NCBI GenBank assembly: GCA_024640695.1 | Contig: JAHEEM010000002.1 | Span: 1 to 48,613, forward strand | DNA length: 48,613 bases | Direction of reading: 5' to 3' | Origin: Rhodospirillaceae bacterium | GTDB lineage: Bacteria > Pseudomonadota > Gammaproteobacteria > Steroidobacterales > Rariloculaceae | Part shown: positions 38,699 through 46,903 of the stretch, one piece after another | Numbering within the stretch: position 1 is the first letter of the stretch | Layout of the letters: each line of letters begins with the position of its first letter | Translations under genes and position numbers: made by a program | The notes under the pieces: generated by a model | Told to the model about the DNA's origin: nothing | The model's database searches: none | The model's input: the letters and a program-made list of their open reading frames with translations, nothing else

Positions 38699-38919
38699 TA
38701 TTCGACGCGGGTAGCCAAGCACCGTCCACCACTAGATCGACGAGCTTAGGGACACCATCGCTGGCGGCCTGCGCGCGCGGCGTTGCTGCCCAGAGGCCCA
38801 TCAAGAGGAGCGCAGCGGAACAGACGCAGCCTCGATGTTGGGGCGGTCCCAATAACTGAGCTCTCCCGAAGATCACTACCCCGAGGCTTATCAGGCAACT
38901 TTGGGCGCTCTGGAAACCG

Positions 38920-38953
38920 GCTCATGGCAGCGCAAGGCGGCGCTGCCATGAGC
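38920..38953. repeat. Perfect 14-bp inverted repeat (hairpin)
   Basis: GCTCATGGCAGCGC, six-base loop AAGGCG, then the exact complement GCGCTGCCATGAGC. With 14 perfect pairs it is the strongest hairpin noticed here. It lies 222 bases past the carbonic anhydrase stop and is followed by ATTGGGTTTTCGTT, a weak T-rich tract, so it may terminate plus-strand transcription; the delayed T run makes this uncertain. Confidence 0.7.
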
Positions 38954-38992
38954 ATTGGGTTTTCGTTATGATTCCGACCCGCGTACTCTGTC

Positions 38993-39016
38993 GGACCGGG
39001 ACCGGGACCGGGACCG
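38993..39016. repeat. Four tandem copies of GGACCG
   Basis: The hexamer GGACCG is repeated four times without change, 41 bases before the hydrolase ATG. It could be a slippage-prone spacer in the 5' leader or promoter of that gene. No regulator is known to me for this repeat. Confidence 0.7.
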
Positions 39017-39057
39017 GCTTCGACCTCATAAAACTCTCACCAAGCGGAGATATCTGA

Positions 39058-40059
39058 ATGCATCAGTTCATCAAGCGGCTAATAGTCTGCGGATTTACAG
39101 TTATAGCCAGTGCACTCTTGCCAAGCACGGCAATGCCGCAGACGGGTATTGCGGAAAGCGCGCATCCCTATGTCCTCGTCGAACGGCAGATCCCGCAATC
39201 AGGCACGCCTTGGGAGCTGCATCTGGTGCTGACGCAAGATGAGATCTACGTACCGATCGGCGTCCGCAAACCCGAAGGCGGCGGGCCATTCCCGATGATT
39301 CTGATCGGGTCCGGTCAGGGTGCTGACGGCATGTTGAAGATCGAGCGTTCCATGGATCGCTACGAGGAACTGATGACGCGCCTCGTCGAGCGGGGCTATG
39401 TAGCGGCCTTCGTGAGCTATCGCAACGAGGTGCCGGAGCTCTACAACGAGATCGCAGCTGCCGAGCTGCTCGCGGATACGGTAAGCGGCGGCAATCGGAC
39501 CTTGCGGTCCGTGCCGGCACTGGATTCCGACGACCATCTCGCGATCATCGAGCATGCCCGCAGCCTGCCCTACACCGACCCGAACGGGATCGGCGCGATA
39601 GGCAGCAGCCATAGCGGCGAGATCATCATGAAAACCGCTACCGCGCACGGCGGTCTCGCCGCAGCCGTGCCCAGCGAGGCAGCCGTTCTCGAGTACCTGG
39701 CGATCGACGTCAGTCAGGCGCCGAGGGACGCGTCAGGCTCGGAGCTGCAACTTCAGGACAAGGAGGTGGCGCGAAGGCTAGCGGATAGGGACCGGGCGAT
39801 GCAGCGCATCCGCCAGGTCGAAACACCCCTGCTGATCATGGGCCGCGACGACGACCATCTTCAGGGCACCTTCGCGTTGCTCTATGAGTGGCTCACCGAG
39901 GCCGGCCGTGACGCGACCTGGGCATCCTTCGATCATCCAGAGCACGGTTACACACTGCTCGGGCGCGCCGAGGGACACAGCGGGCAACCGGACGCCACCC
40001 AGGAACGTGCGTTCGATCTGTACATGGACTTTTTCGACGCGCACCTGAAGCAACGCTGA
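39058..40059 (+). CDS. Exported alpha/beta-hydrolase (dienelactone hydrolase-like)
   Basis: A 333-residue protein with a signal peptide (IKRLIVCGFTVIASALLPSTA). The alpha/beta-hydrolase fold is visible: the central strand FPMILIGSGQGAD, nucleophile elbow IGSSHSGE (Ser184 in GSSHS, where the usual GxSxG ends in Ser), candidate acid Asp in MGRDDDH (264-266) and catalytic His296 in HPEHGY. The core resembles dienelactone hydrolase and prolyl oligopeptidase-like esterases. The start is an ATG at 39058 behind AAGCGGAG. The substrate is unknown. Confidence 0.8.
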   Translation: MHQFIKRLIVCGFTVIASALLPSTAMPQTGIAESAHPYVLVERQIPQSGTPWELHLVLTQDEIYVPIGVRKPEGGGPFPMILIGSGQGADGMLKIERSMDRYEELMTRLVERGYVAAFVSYRNEVPELYNEIAAAELLADTVSGGNRTLRSVPALDSDDHLAIIEHARSLPYTDPNGIGAIGSSHSGEIIMKTATAHGGLAAAVPSEAAVLEYLAIDVSQAPRDASGSELQLQDKEVARRLADRDRAMQRIRQVETPLLIMGRDDDHLQGTFALLYEWLTEAGRDATWASFDHPEHGYTLLGRAEGHSGQPDATQERAFDLYMDFFDAHLKQR

Positions 40060-40147
40060 CACCCGCACGCACCTGTCCCTCGGCGTCATCGCCTGTGCTA
40101 GGCTTGGGCCATGGTCGCCAGAGATCTGCCGACGAAGGGGGCATTCG

Positions 40148-40822
40148 ATGCTATTGCGCGGTTCTACTGCTCTAGCGCTTCCACTCATCCTTTGCGGCTG
40201 CGCCGCCGAGGTGACGTACGAACCCGAGTACCTCGCACCAGCGATACCGAAGTATCTGGCAGAAACGAGCGTCTTGGTTCTCATGGACCCCGAGGATATT
40301 GAATACGTTTATGAGGGCAGCGCGGATTCCTTTATCGGACGCGATTTCACGTTACGGATGCCGATCGGCGCGATCACCCGAGAGATCGCTGCAGATGTCT
40401 TTCAATCGCATTTCAATTACGGTGTCGTGTTCGCCGGCACGCCGCCCCCGGATCTGCGTTACGTCGTCGCAATCGACCCCGAGATTCAGAATTTCTCCTA
40501 CCGCTATGAGCAACGTGTCGAGGAAGACGTCGTAGAGATACGAACCGTTGACGGCGAGCTCGCTGCGGTACCTGCAACCGTGATCACGCCGACTATTCAG
40601 TTCGAGCTTGCGTTACGGGCTTACGATGCCGCCGGCAATATCGTGCTCGACAAAGTCTATCCGTCGGGTACCGTCGCGGGCGAGAGCTATTACGTGACGT
40701 CTCGGCCTCACGAGCGAGTCAATGCGACGTTTCACGCGACATTGCAGAGCATGATGCTGAGGGTCGCCGAAGACCTGCGTTCATTCTTGGCCAGACAGCC
40801 CAACGTGCTTTATACAGAGTAA
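40148..40822 (+). CDS. Uncharacterised lipoprotein
   Basis: A 224-residue protein with a lipoprotein signal: LALPLILCGCAAE, Cys18 being the likely lipidated residue. The mature part has alternating strands and helices (SVLVLMDPEDIEYVY, AITREIAADVFQSHF, RYVVAIDPEIQNFSYRYEQ), reminiscent of YajG-like or other outer-membrane assembly lipoproteins, but I do not recognise a named family. It has its own spacing of 88 bases from the hydrolase. The direction and lipobox support a real gene; the function is unknown. Confidence 0.7.
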   Translation: MLLRGSTALALPLILCGCAAEVTYEPEYLAPAIPKYLAETSVLVLMDPEDIEYVYEGSADSFIGRDFTLRMPIGAITREIAADVFQSHFNYGVVFAGTPPPDLRYVVAIDPEIQNFSYRYEQRVEEDVVEIRTVDGELAAVPATVITPTIQFELALRAYDAAGNIVLDKVYPSGTVAGESYYVTSRPHERVNATFHATLQSMMLRVAEDLRSFLARQPNVLYTE

Positions 40823-41217
40823 GGCCCCGAACGCATCGAGTTTTGCGCGGAGCTCGCTCGCAAGGCCGGTCTGGCCGGCGCCTTGCGCGTAACTAGTCAG
40901 CTGGCGGAGTGCCTGCGGCGCGATGTCCGGTGCGGCACCGGCATGCCGACACCGAAGCAACAGCGCCAGTGCCGCTGGCGGGTCGCCGATCTCGATGAGC
41001 CGGGCTCGACCCTGCTGAGCACGGCATAGGCGTAGCGCCAAAGCGGGAGCCCCAGAAGAATCAGCAGCCAGGCGCCAAACAGTCCGGTCCGCACGGATAG
41101 CAGCAGCGCGCCATAAACCGCAGAAGTCACCAACACGGTCGAGTCGGCCAAAGGCTTCAGCCATCTGGTGACAGCGGTCGTCATTAGCCGGCCGGCATCC
41201 TCCTCGGTTGCAATCAT
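40781..41217 (-). pseudogene. Probable frameshifted inner-membrane protein gene
   Basis: One minus frame, starting at ATT or an upstream ATG near 41217-41241, encodes a convincing membrane segment: TVLVTSAVYGALLLSVRTG and FGAWLLILLGLPLWRYAYA. After YAYAVLSRVEPG this frame turns into an Arg/Ser/His-rich tail and stops at 40897. A second minus frame, open across the same region to 40781, continues from about 41010 as LIEIGDPPAALALLLRCRHA and on to a helical end. The two join smoothly if one shift occurs near 41010-41020. No family was recognised. It could instead be a real 106-residue protein ending at 40897. It overlaps the lipoprotein gene end by 42 bases. Confidence 0.35.
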
Positions 41218-41330
41218 CACGTTCGACTTCCATGATCTCATCTGCAGTGGCCAACGCGAAGTGGCTCGGTTTTTATCAGGGGGAAGCTATGTGGTGGATC
41301 AGAGAATCGTCGTCGAGTATCGAGGTGTTG

Positions 41331-42875
41331 ATGCGACGTGCCGCAGCCCTTTCCGCGGCCTTGCTCTGCGCGTGCCAGGCACCGTCACCGGAAACGAACG
41401 TCGATGTCGTCGCAGCCGAGCAAGCCCGCCCGATCAGGGTCATCACCTCCGGCGGCTTCACGGCTGCGTTCGACATTCTCGCGCCGATCTTCGAGCAGGC
41501 AACCGGCATCGAGATAATCACGGCCCACGGCTCGTCGATGGGCGGCGGTCCGTCGTCGATGCCGGTGCGCCTGGCACAAGGCGAGGCCGCAGATCTGCTG
41601 ATCTTCAATGACCAAGCATTCGATGATCTCAGCGCTGCAGGCTATCTTAAGCCGGATACGCGCGTCGATCTCGGCGAGTCGGTCATCGGCATGTCGGTGC
41701 GCAGCGGCGCGCCGAAGCCCGACATCGGCACGCGGGAAGCATTTATAGAGACCCTGCTCGCCGCCGAGTCGATCGGTTATTCAGCGAGCGTCAGCGGCAC
41801 GTATCTTTCGACTGTCGGGTTCCCCGCGCTCGGGGTCTGGGAGCAGATCGAGCCAAAGACCAAGCGTATTGTGACCGAGCGCGTCGCGAGTGCCGTTGCG
41901 CGCGGTGAGGTCGAGATCGGCTTCCAGGCGGTCAGCGAAATCCTCGCAATCGAGGGCGCCGATTTCGTCGGCCTGATCCCTGAAGAGATTCAGCAAGTCT
42001 CGACCTTTCTCGTTGTTGTCGCCGAGCGCACGGACAATCTGGAAGGTGCCGGCAAGCTCATCGATTTTCTATCCTCCCCGGCCGTGGCAGGGATCATCGA
42101 GTCGACGGGCTTGAGACCGGCGGTACGCGGCAGTGTCGCATCCGTGCCGGGCCAAGCCGGCGCGGTCAAGGTCATCACCTCCGGCGGCTTCACGGCGGCG
42201 TTCAATATTCTCGGACCGATTTATCAGCAGGCGACCGGTGTTCAGGTGACGACCGAATACGGTTCGTCGATGGGCGGTGGACCTGAGTCGATTGCCACAC
42301 GCCTCGCCCGTGGCGAGACGGCCGATATTCTCATCATGAACAGGCCGCCACTCGACGATCTCGCCGCTGGAGGGACGATACGCCCGGATACGCGCGTCGA
42401 CCTAGGCCGTTCGCTGATCGGCATGGCGGTGCGCAGCGGCGCACCGAAGCCCGACATCAGTTCCCGGGAAGCTTTGATCGAGACCTTGCTCGCAGCCGAG
42501 TCGATCGGTTACTCCGCCAGCGTCAGCGGCACGCGCCTGTCGACCGAGGTATTCCCGAGCCTAGGCATCTGGGAGCAGATCGAGCCGAAGACCAAACGCA
42601 TCGTGACGGAGCGCGTCGCGAGCGTCGTCGCCCGCGGCGAGGTCGAAATCGGCTTTCAGCAGATCAGCGCGATCCTACCCATCGAGGGCGCGGACTTCGC
42701 CGGCACGATACCGGATGAGCTACAAGAGATTGCGTTTTTCTCGGCCGGAATCATGCAGGACGCTGCGAATCTCGAAAACGCTCAGCGTCTCGTCGAGTTC
42801 CTCTCGTCCGCAGCTGCCGCGCCCGTCATCGAGTCGACCGGGCTCACGCCGGTCATCGCCGCGTGGACACCCTGA
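41331..42875 (+). CDS. Lipoprotein made of two tandem ModA-like substrate-binding domains
   Basis: A 514-residue protein with a lipoprotein-type leader (RRAAALSAALLCACQAP). Two copies of a type II periplasmic binding domain follow, about residues 37-270 and 281-514, each starting with VITSGGFTAAF and containing GSSMGGGP, PDTRVDLG, RSGAPKPDI, AAESIGYSASVSGT and IEPKTKRIVTERVAS. The repeat period is exactly 732 bp (244 codons) without indels. The fold resembles ModA/extracellular solute-binding proteins for molybdate-like oxyanions. No ABC permease or ATPase is adjacent. The frame is open upstream to 41208, but the ATG at 41331 fits the leader. Confidence 0.8.
   Translation: MRRAAALSAALLCACQAPSPETNVDVVAAEQARPIRVITSGGFTAAFDILAPIFEQATGIEIITAHGSSMGGGPSSMPVRLAQGEAADLLIFNDQAFDDLSAAGYLKPDTRVDLGESVIGMSVRSGAPKPDIGTREAFIETLLAAESIGYSASVSGTYLSTVGFPALGVWEQIEPKTKRIVTERVASAVARGEVEIGFQAVSEILAIEGADFVGLIPEEIQQVSTFLVVVAERTDNLEGAGKLIDFLSSPAVAGIIESTGLRPAVRGSVASVPGQAGAVKVITSGGFTAAFNILGPIYQQATGVQVTTEYGSSMGGGPESIATRLARGETADILIMNRPPLDDLAAGGTIRPDTRVDLGRSLIGMAVRSGAPKPDISSREALIETLLAAESIGYSASVSGTRLSTEVFPSLGIWEQIEPKTKRIVTERVASVVARGEVEIGFQQISAILPIEGADFAGTIPDELQEIAFFSAGIMQDAANLENAQRLVEFLSSAAAAPVIESTGLTPVIAAWTP
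41433..42857 (+). repeat. Direct in-frame gene-internal duplication, 732-bp period
   Basis: Copy one covers about 41433-42125 and copy two 42165-42857. Anchors at both ends (GTCATCACCTCC at 41439 and 42171; GAGTCGAC at 42099 and 42831) are both offset by 732 bases, so no indel has occurred since duplication. DNA identity is high in blocks, for example across TGGGAGCAGATCGAGCC, and low elsewhere. Confidence 0.85.
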
Positions 42876-42890
42876 ACCCTCGGCAGGGCA

Positions 42891-43265
42891 CTACTGAATC
42901 CGCTTCTCCTCGCCGTTCGGGAGCGCGATCGTCAACAACCGCAGCAGCGGGCGACCGTCACGCGTCGGGTTGCCGACGGCCGAAATCCGGTCACCGAGTT
43001 TCAGTGTTTCAGGCGTCAGACCCCTGCGAATGAGCTGCCCCGGCGAGGTCGTCTCCAGCTCCCACTCAACCACTGTGCCGCTCTCGTCGGTCACATCGAG
43101 CCGGATATACGCATGCGGTGCAATGAACTGAAACTCGCTGACGACACCTTCCACGGCGATAGTCTGCGCAGGATCAAACAAAACGCCAAAGGAATGATGC
43201 GCCTGAGCAGCATAGGTACTGCCAAGAAGCCCAACGCAGACGGTCAACGATCGGATTAAAGCCAT
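42891..43265 (-). CDS. Exported DUF6152-family protein (second paralogue)
   Basis: A 124-residue protein with signal peptide (LIRSLTVCVGLLGSTYAAQA) and mature start HHSFGVLFDP. The beta-rich body VEGVVSEFQFIAPHAYIRLDV, then ETLKLGDRISAVGNP and the C-terminal strand follow the same plan as the protein at 13471-13926; the AHHS start and the PHAYI motif are typical of DUF6152. The frame extends upstream to 43367, but the ATG at 43265 starts right at the leader. Function unknown. Confidence 0.8.
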   Translation of the reverse strand: MALIRSLTVCVGLLGSTYAAQAHHSFGVLFDPAQTIAVEGVVSEFQFIAPHAYIRLDVTDESGTVVEWELETTSPGQLIRRGLTPETLKLGDRISAVGNPTRDGRPLLRLLTIALPNGEEKRIQ

Positions 43266-43487
43266 GCCTACCTCAAAGAATCGGCTGTCCGCAGATTCGC
43301 CAGTCGACTCGGAGACCATTGTGTCCGGAGCCGTTACCTCGGACACAGCAGATTCTAACCGAACCAACCCGAACCCCGTCCCCGCAAATCTTCCATAAGG
43401 GCTCGCCGGCGAGAATTCTGCGCTAGAGTGGCGCGTCCCCGATGCGAGACAGTTAAGCTGTCAACAGTGAGGAGTTTGTCTTTCGCG

Positions 43488-44027
43488 ATGAGCCCGAAGC
43501 CGCCCGACATCCTGCGCAAGTCCCACCGGCACACCGATCGCAAGGAGCGCGCGACGGCTAAGGAGCGGCTCCGCGACGAGGCTGTCACCGCTACCGAGGA
43601 ACTCGAGACTCAGCGCATCTATTCCGGACGGTGCAGCTGCGGCGCGATCGGCTACCGCTATTTCTCCGCTCTTCCGCCGGCCGAATGGACCGTGCGCGCG
43701 TGTCAGTGCTCGTTCTGCCGCCGTCGTGACGCCGCATGCACATCGGACCCGGACGGCTCCGTCGAGATTCTCATCGACGATCCGGCGGCTCTCGAGCGCC
43801 ATCGCTTCGATCTGGAGACTGCGGACTTTCTGCTCTGCCGGCACTGTGGCGACTATCTAGCGGCCGTGATTCAGACAGAGCACGGCGAGCGCGCGACCGT
43901 GAACCTCGCGCGCCTCGAAGCGCCGCCGCAAGACCTGCCCGAGCCACAATCCATCAGCTACGCGGCAGAAACTCGCGCAGAGCGGATGCGCCGGCGCCAG
44001 ACCTGCTGGACGCCGGTCCGCGCTTAG
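43488..44027 (+). CDS. GFA-fold zinc protein (glutathione-dependent formaldehyde-activating family)
   Basis: A 179-residue protein containing the GFA/Mss4-like zinc fold. Cysteines are arranged as Cys49-x-Cys51 (GRCSCGAIGY), Cys72-x-Cys74-xx-Cys77 (CQCSFC) and Cys117-xx-Cys120 (CRHCGDYL), the family pattern. A charged N-terminal extension of about 43 residues is atypical; the start at ATG 43488 is uncertain because the frame is open to 43428. Named members bind glutathione and react with formaldehyde, but many are of unknown role and I do not assign a reaction. Confidence 0.75.
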   Translation: MSPKPPDILRKSHRHTDRKERATAKERLRDEAVTATEELETQRIYSGRCSCGAIGYRYFSALPPAEWTVRACQCSFCRRRDAACTSDPDGSVEILIDDPAALERHRFDLETADFLLCRHCGDYLAAVIQTEHGERATVNLARLEAPPQDLPEPQSISYAAETRAERMRRRQTCWTPVRA

Positions 44028-44137
44028 CCCACGCCGATCCCGAGAATGATTCGACGCAGATCCTGCGTCTAAGAAGACATTGCCTCGTCCGCAACAGCCA
44101 GGAACCGAGGCCCTACAGACAAGGATCGCTGAGCCTC

Positions 44138-45166
44138 GTGAGCGGTATTTCCAACGCCAAGCATGTCGTTTTAGCCGCGCTCGCCCTGCTGCTATGCTCG
44201 GCCGGCTTGGAGCTGGGCGGGATCGATTTCCGGCTGCAGTCGCTGCTCTTCGACGCCGCCAGACAGCAGTGGATTTGGAGCGGCGCGGAGCCAATTACAC
44301 GCCTGCTGCTCTACGATGGACCCAAACGCGTGCTGTTGGTGGCCTTGACAGGCCTCGCCCTGAGTCTGCTGCTACACCGGTTCCTGCCCTACATGCCGCG
44401 TTATGCGCGCGGTATCAGAATCCTGTTCCTGTCCCTCATTCTCGTCCCTGCCTCAGTGTCGGGATTAAAGGCGGCGACGAACGTCGCCTGCCCGAAAGCG
44501 CTGACCGACTTCGGCGGCGCGGTCACCTATGTCGGCATCCTGGAGCGCTACCCCCCGGACGCGAGACCTGCGGCACGGCAGGAGTGCTTTCCGGCCGCGC
44601 ATGCGAGCGGCGGATTCGCGCTGCTCGCTTTGTTTTTCTTGTTCGGGTCGCCGCGCAATCGACGGCGCGCGATCTATGTCGGCTTAGGCGCCGGCTGGGT
44701 CATGGGCGGCTACAAAATCGCAATCGGAGATCACTTCCTAAGTCATACGGTCGTATCGATGCTCTGGGCCTGGCTCGTGATCAATCTCATCGTTATCGGC
44801 GACGACCGGCTCCATCGGGACGATGCTGGAGCGCAGCGCCTATCGACCCGCTTACGCATGCGCGCAGCGCTCTCCGGTTTGCGACTAAGCTCGCGGCGAC
44901 TCGGGTCTATTCGAACGTGGCCAAGGTCCTCAGCGGCAGGCCGCACTCAGTTTCCGCCCGGACAGGCGCGCAAACTGGCAGCTAGTCCGCGTGACGCAAA
45001 GGTTATGCCAGTGGCTTCTCTTCGCGGCGGCGGCAAGTTTTTCCGAAATGCCGAGGCAAGTCGCCTCAGCCTGATGCGCCCGGGCGCTAGTCATGGTCCA
45101 GCGTGGTGCCGCTCAGCACTTATCCCAGATGCGAATCAGACCCTCTTGGGCGGTGGAGGCAACTAG
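44138..45166 (+). CDS. PAP2-family phosphatase, probably with a run-on C-terminus
   Basis: A 342-residue frame from a GTG at 44138 (AAGGA upstream). Residues 1-230 form a PAP2 membrane phosphatase: TM helices, NVACPKALTDFGG, then ECFPAAHASGG with His155 and GDHFLSHTVVS with His203 in the active site, as in the YkoX/LpxT-like group. After GDDRLHRDDA (about 230) the sequence turns into an Arg/Ser-rich, low-complexity tail of about 112 residues with no family likeness, and its last 54 bases overlap tesB from the opposite strand. A frameshift or lost stop near 44830 is likely. Confidence 0.75.
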   Translation: MSGISNAKHVVLAALALLLCSAGLELGGIDFRLQSLLFDAARQQWIWSGAEPITRLLLYDGPKRVLLVALTGLALSLLLHRFLPYMPRYARGIRILFLSLILVPASVSGLKAATNVACPKALTDFGGAVTYVGILERYPPDARPAARQECFPAAHASGGFALLALFFLFGSPRNRRRAIYVGLGAGWVMGGYKIAIGDHFLSHTVVSMLWAWLVINLIVIGDDRLHRDDAGAQRLSTRLRMRAALSGLRLSSRRLGSIRTWPRSSAAGRTQFPPGQARKLAASPRDAKVMPVASLRGGGKFFRNAEASRLSLMRPGASHGPAWCRSALIPDANQTLLGGGGN

Positions 45167-45976
45167 CTCGCCGGCGGCGGTAAAGAACCGGCCGAAGGCC
45201 AAGCCGCGTGCGCCCGAAGCATTCGGGCTGACCATTGAATAAAGCAACCAATCGTCGATTCGAAACGGACGGTGAAACCACATCGCATGGTCGAGGCTCG
45301 CCATCTGCACATTACCCTGCTCCCAATGTATGCCATGCGGCAAAGTCGCCGTGCCGAGCAACTGATAGTCGGCAACATAGGCCAATAAATTGCGATGAAG
45401 GTCGGGATTATCGGGCAGCCGGTCGACCGTCTTGAACCATAGATGGCGCACCGGGTCTCGCGGCGATGCCGACAACAGATCGACCCCCTCGACGGGCCGC
45501 ATTTCAAACGGCCGCTCGCGGGTAAGAAAACGCCGTAACCCCTCGGGAATCGAGCTCGCCCTATCACCCGTAAGCTCACGCAAATCCATGAGGTCATCGG
45601 GCCCGGGCACGTCGGGCATTGATGCCTGATGATCGAGCCCCTGCTCCGGCTTCTGAAACGATGCCGCCATGTTGAAAATCGGGCGGCCGTGCTGGATCGC
45701 CACGACACGCCGGCTACTGAAGCTACTACCGTCGCGCGCGCGATCGACCTCGAAAATGATCGGCGCCTTCACATCACCGGCGCGTAAGAAATACGCGTGC
45801 AGGGAATGCGCCTCGCGCCCCTCGACGGTGTAGCTCGCAGCAGAGAGCGCCTGGCCGAGCACCTGACCACCGAACACGCGCTTGCTGCCGATGTCGCGGC
45901 TCTCCCCACGAAAGATGTTCTCCTCGATCCGCTCGAGCTCGAGAAGGGTCAAGAGATCGGCGAGTAGAGCCTGCAC
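45113..45976 (-). CDS. tesB: Acyl-CoA thioesterase II
   Basis: A 287-residue double-hotdog thioesterase that hydrolyses medium- and long-chain acyl-CoA. The N-terminal FRGESRDIGSKRVFGGQVLGQAL and the C-terminal SLDHAMWFHRPF, with the catalytic Asp, and TAQEGLIR, with the catalytic Gln, match the E. coli TesB triad region. The start is a GTG at 45976. Its end overlaps the run-on tail of the PAP2 frame, which supports that tail being spurious. It is 11 bases after the dehydrogenase gene on the same strand. Confidence 0.93.
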   Translation of the reverse strand: MQALLADLLTLLELERIEENIFRGESRDIGSKRVFGGQVLGQALSAASYTVEGREAHSLHAYFLRAGDVKAPIIFEVDRARDGSSFSSRRVVAIQHGRPIFNMAASFQKPEQGLDHQASMPDVPGPDDLMDLRELTGDRASSIPEGLRRFLTRERPFEMRPVEGVDLLSASPRDPVRHLWFKTVDRLPDNPDLHRNLLAYVADYQLLGTATLPHGIHWEQGNVQMASLDHAMWFHRPFRIDDWLLYSMVSPNASGARGLAFGRFFTAAGELVASTAQEGLIRIWDKC

Positions 45977-45987
45977 GCCGCGCTGAC

Positions 45988-46857
45988 CTAGTCGCGGTTA
46001 AGCCGCGCGATCAGGCTCGACGTATCCCAGCGCCGTCCGCCCATGCCGACGACATCCGCGTAGAATTGATCGACGAGCGCGGCGACGGGAAGCTCCGCGC
46101 CGTTCTTGCGCGCCTCGTCGAGACAGATCCGAAGATCCTTGCGCATCCACTCGACCGCGAAACCGAAGTCGAACTCGTCATCTGCCATCGTGCGCCAACG
46201 ATTCTCCATCTGCCAGGATTGTGCCGCGCCTTTGGAGATCACCTCGACGACCGTCTCGATATCCAGCCCCGCACACTGGCCGAAGTTCAATGCCTCGGCG
46301 AGCCCCTGCACGACACCCGCTATGGCGATCTGGTTGACCATTTTGGTCAACTGACCCGATCCTGACGGCCCGATCAGGCGCTGCGTCTTCGCATAACAAC
46401 CGAGCAAAGGCTCGGCCCGGGCGAAGCCTTCCTCGGTGCCGCCGACCATAATGGTTAACGCGCCGTTCTCGGCGCCGGCCTGGCCGCCCGATACGGGCGC
46501 ATCCAGGCAGATGATATCTAGTGCCATCCCGGCCGCGGCGATCTCGCGCGCAAGCCCCGCCGAGGCAGTGGTGTGGTCGACATACAGACTGCCAGGGCGC
46601 ATCGACTCGAGCACACCGCCCGGCGCGAGCACGACCTCGCGCACGTCCGGGTCATCGCCGAGGCAAGTAAAGACCGCGTCGGCTTGCCCCACAGCTTCGG
46701 CGAGCGTAACCGCCTGCCGGCCCTGGTATTGGGCGCACCAACGTTCGGCCTTCGCAGCGCTGCGATTAAAAACTGTGACGCTATGGCCGCCTTGACTGAG
46801 CCAACCGGCCATCGGATAGCCCATGACTCCCAGACCGAGAAATGTAACGTTTTTCAC
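45988..46857 (-). CDS. 3-hydroxyisobutyrate dehydrogenase family NAD(P)-dependent oxidoreductase
   Basis: A 289-residue beta-hydroxyacid dehydrogenase. The Rossmann motif FLGLGVMGYPMA is at 6-17, DAPVSGGQAGAENGAL is the substrate-binding block and SGQLTKMVNQ holds the catalytic lysine. The start GTG at 46857 (KNVTFLGLG) is preferred over a TTG at 46893. Members reduce or oxidise 3-hydroxyisobutyrate, tartronate semialdehyde, succinic semialdehyde or related compounds; no choice is possible here. It follows the kinase gene by 46 bases and precedes tesB. Confidence 0.9.
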   Translation of the reverse strand: MKNVTFLGLGVMGYPMAGWLSQGGHSVTVFNRSAAKAERWCAQYQGRQAVTLAEAVGQADAVFTCLGDDPDVREVVLAPGGVLESMRPGSLYVDHTTASAGLAREIAAAGMALDIICLDAPVSGGQAGAENGALTIMVGGTEEGFARAEPLLGCYAKTQRLIGPSGSGQLTKMVNQIAIAGVVQGLAEALNFGQCAGLDIETVVEVISKGAAQSWQMENRWRTMADDEFDFGFAVEWMRKDLRICLDEARKNGAELPVAALVDQFYADVVGMGGRRWDTSSLIARLNRD

Positions 46858-46903
46858 CAAGAGTATTCCGCGCGGACGAACGCCCGCCTGCAAGTCGATT
46901 TCG

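Larger units (their letters stand above)
38699..39057. other. Intergenic region with hairpin and tandem repeat
   Basis: This 359-base stretch holds no convincing gene. On the minus strand a 66-codon frame (38876-38676, GTG start) has a signal-peptide-like core (CSAALLLMGLWAATPRAQA) then about 30 residues, and runs into the carbonic anhydrase gene; it looks like the head of a lost secreted protein. A long inverted repeat and a four-copy hexamer lie further right and are listed separately. The last 40 bases carry the AAGCGGAG ribosome site of the next gene. Confidence 0.45.

Noticed and set aside
44080..44985. Plus-strand 301-codon frame overlapping the PAP2 gene
   Set aside because: Very Arg-rich and without membrane segments; the other frame holds the PAP2 motifs.
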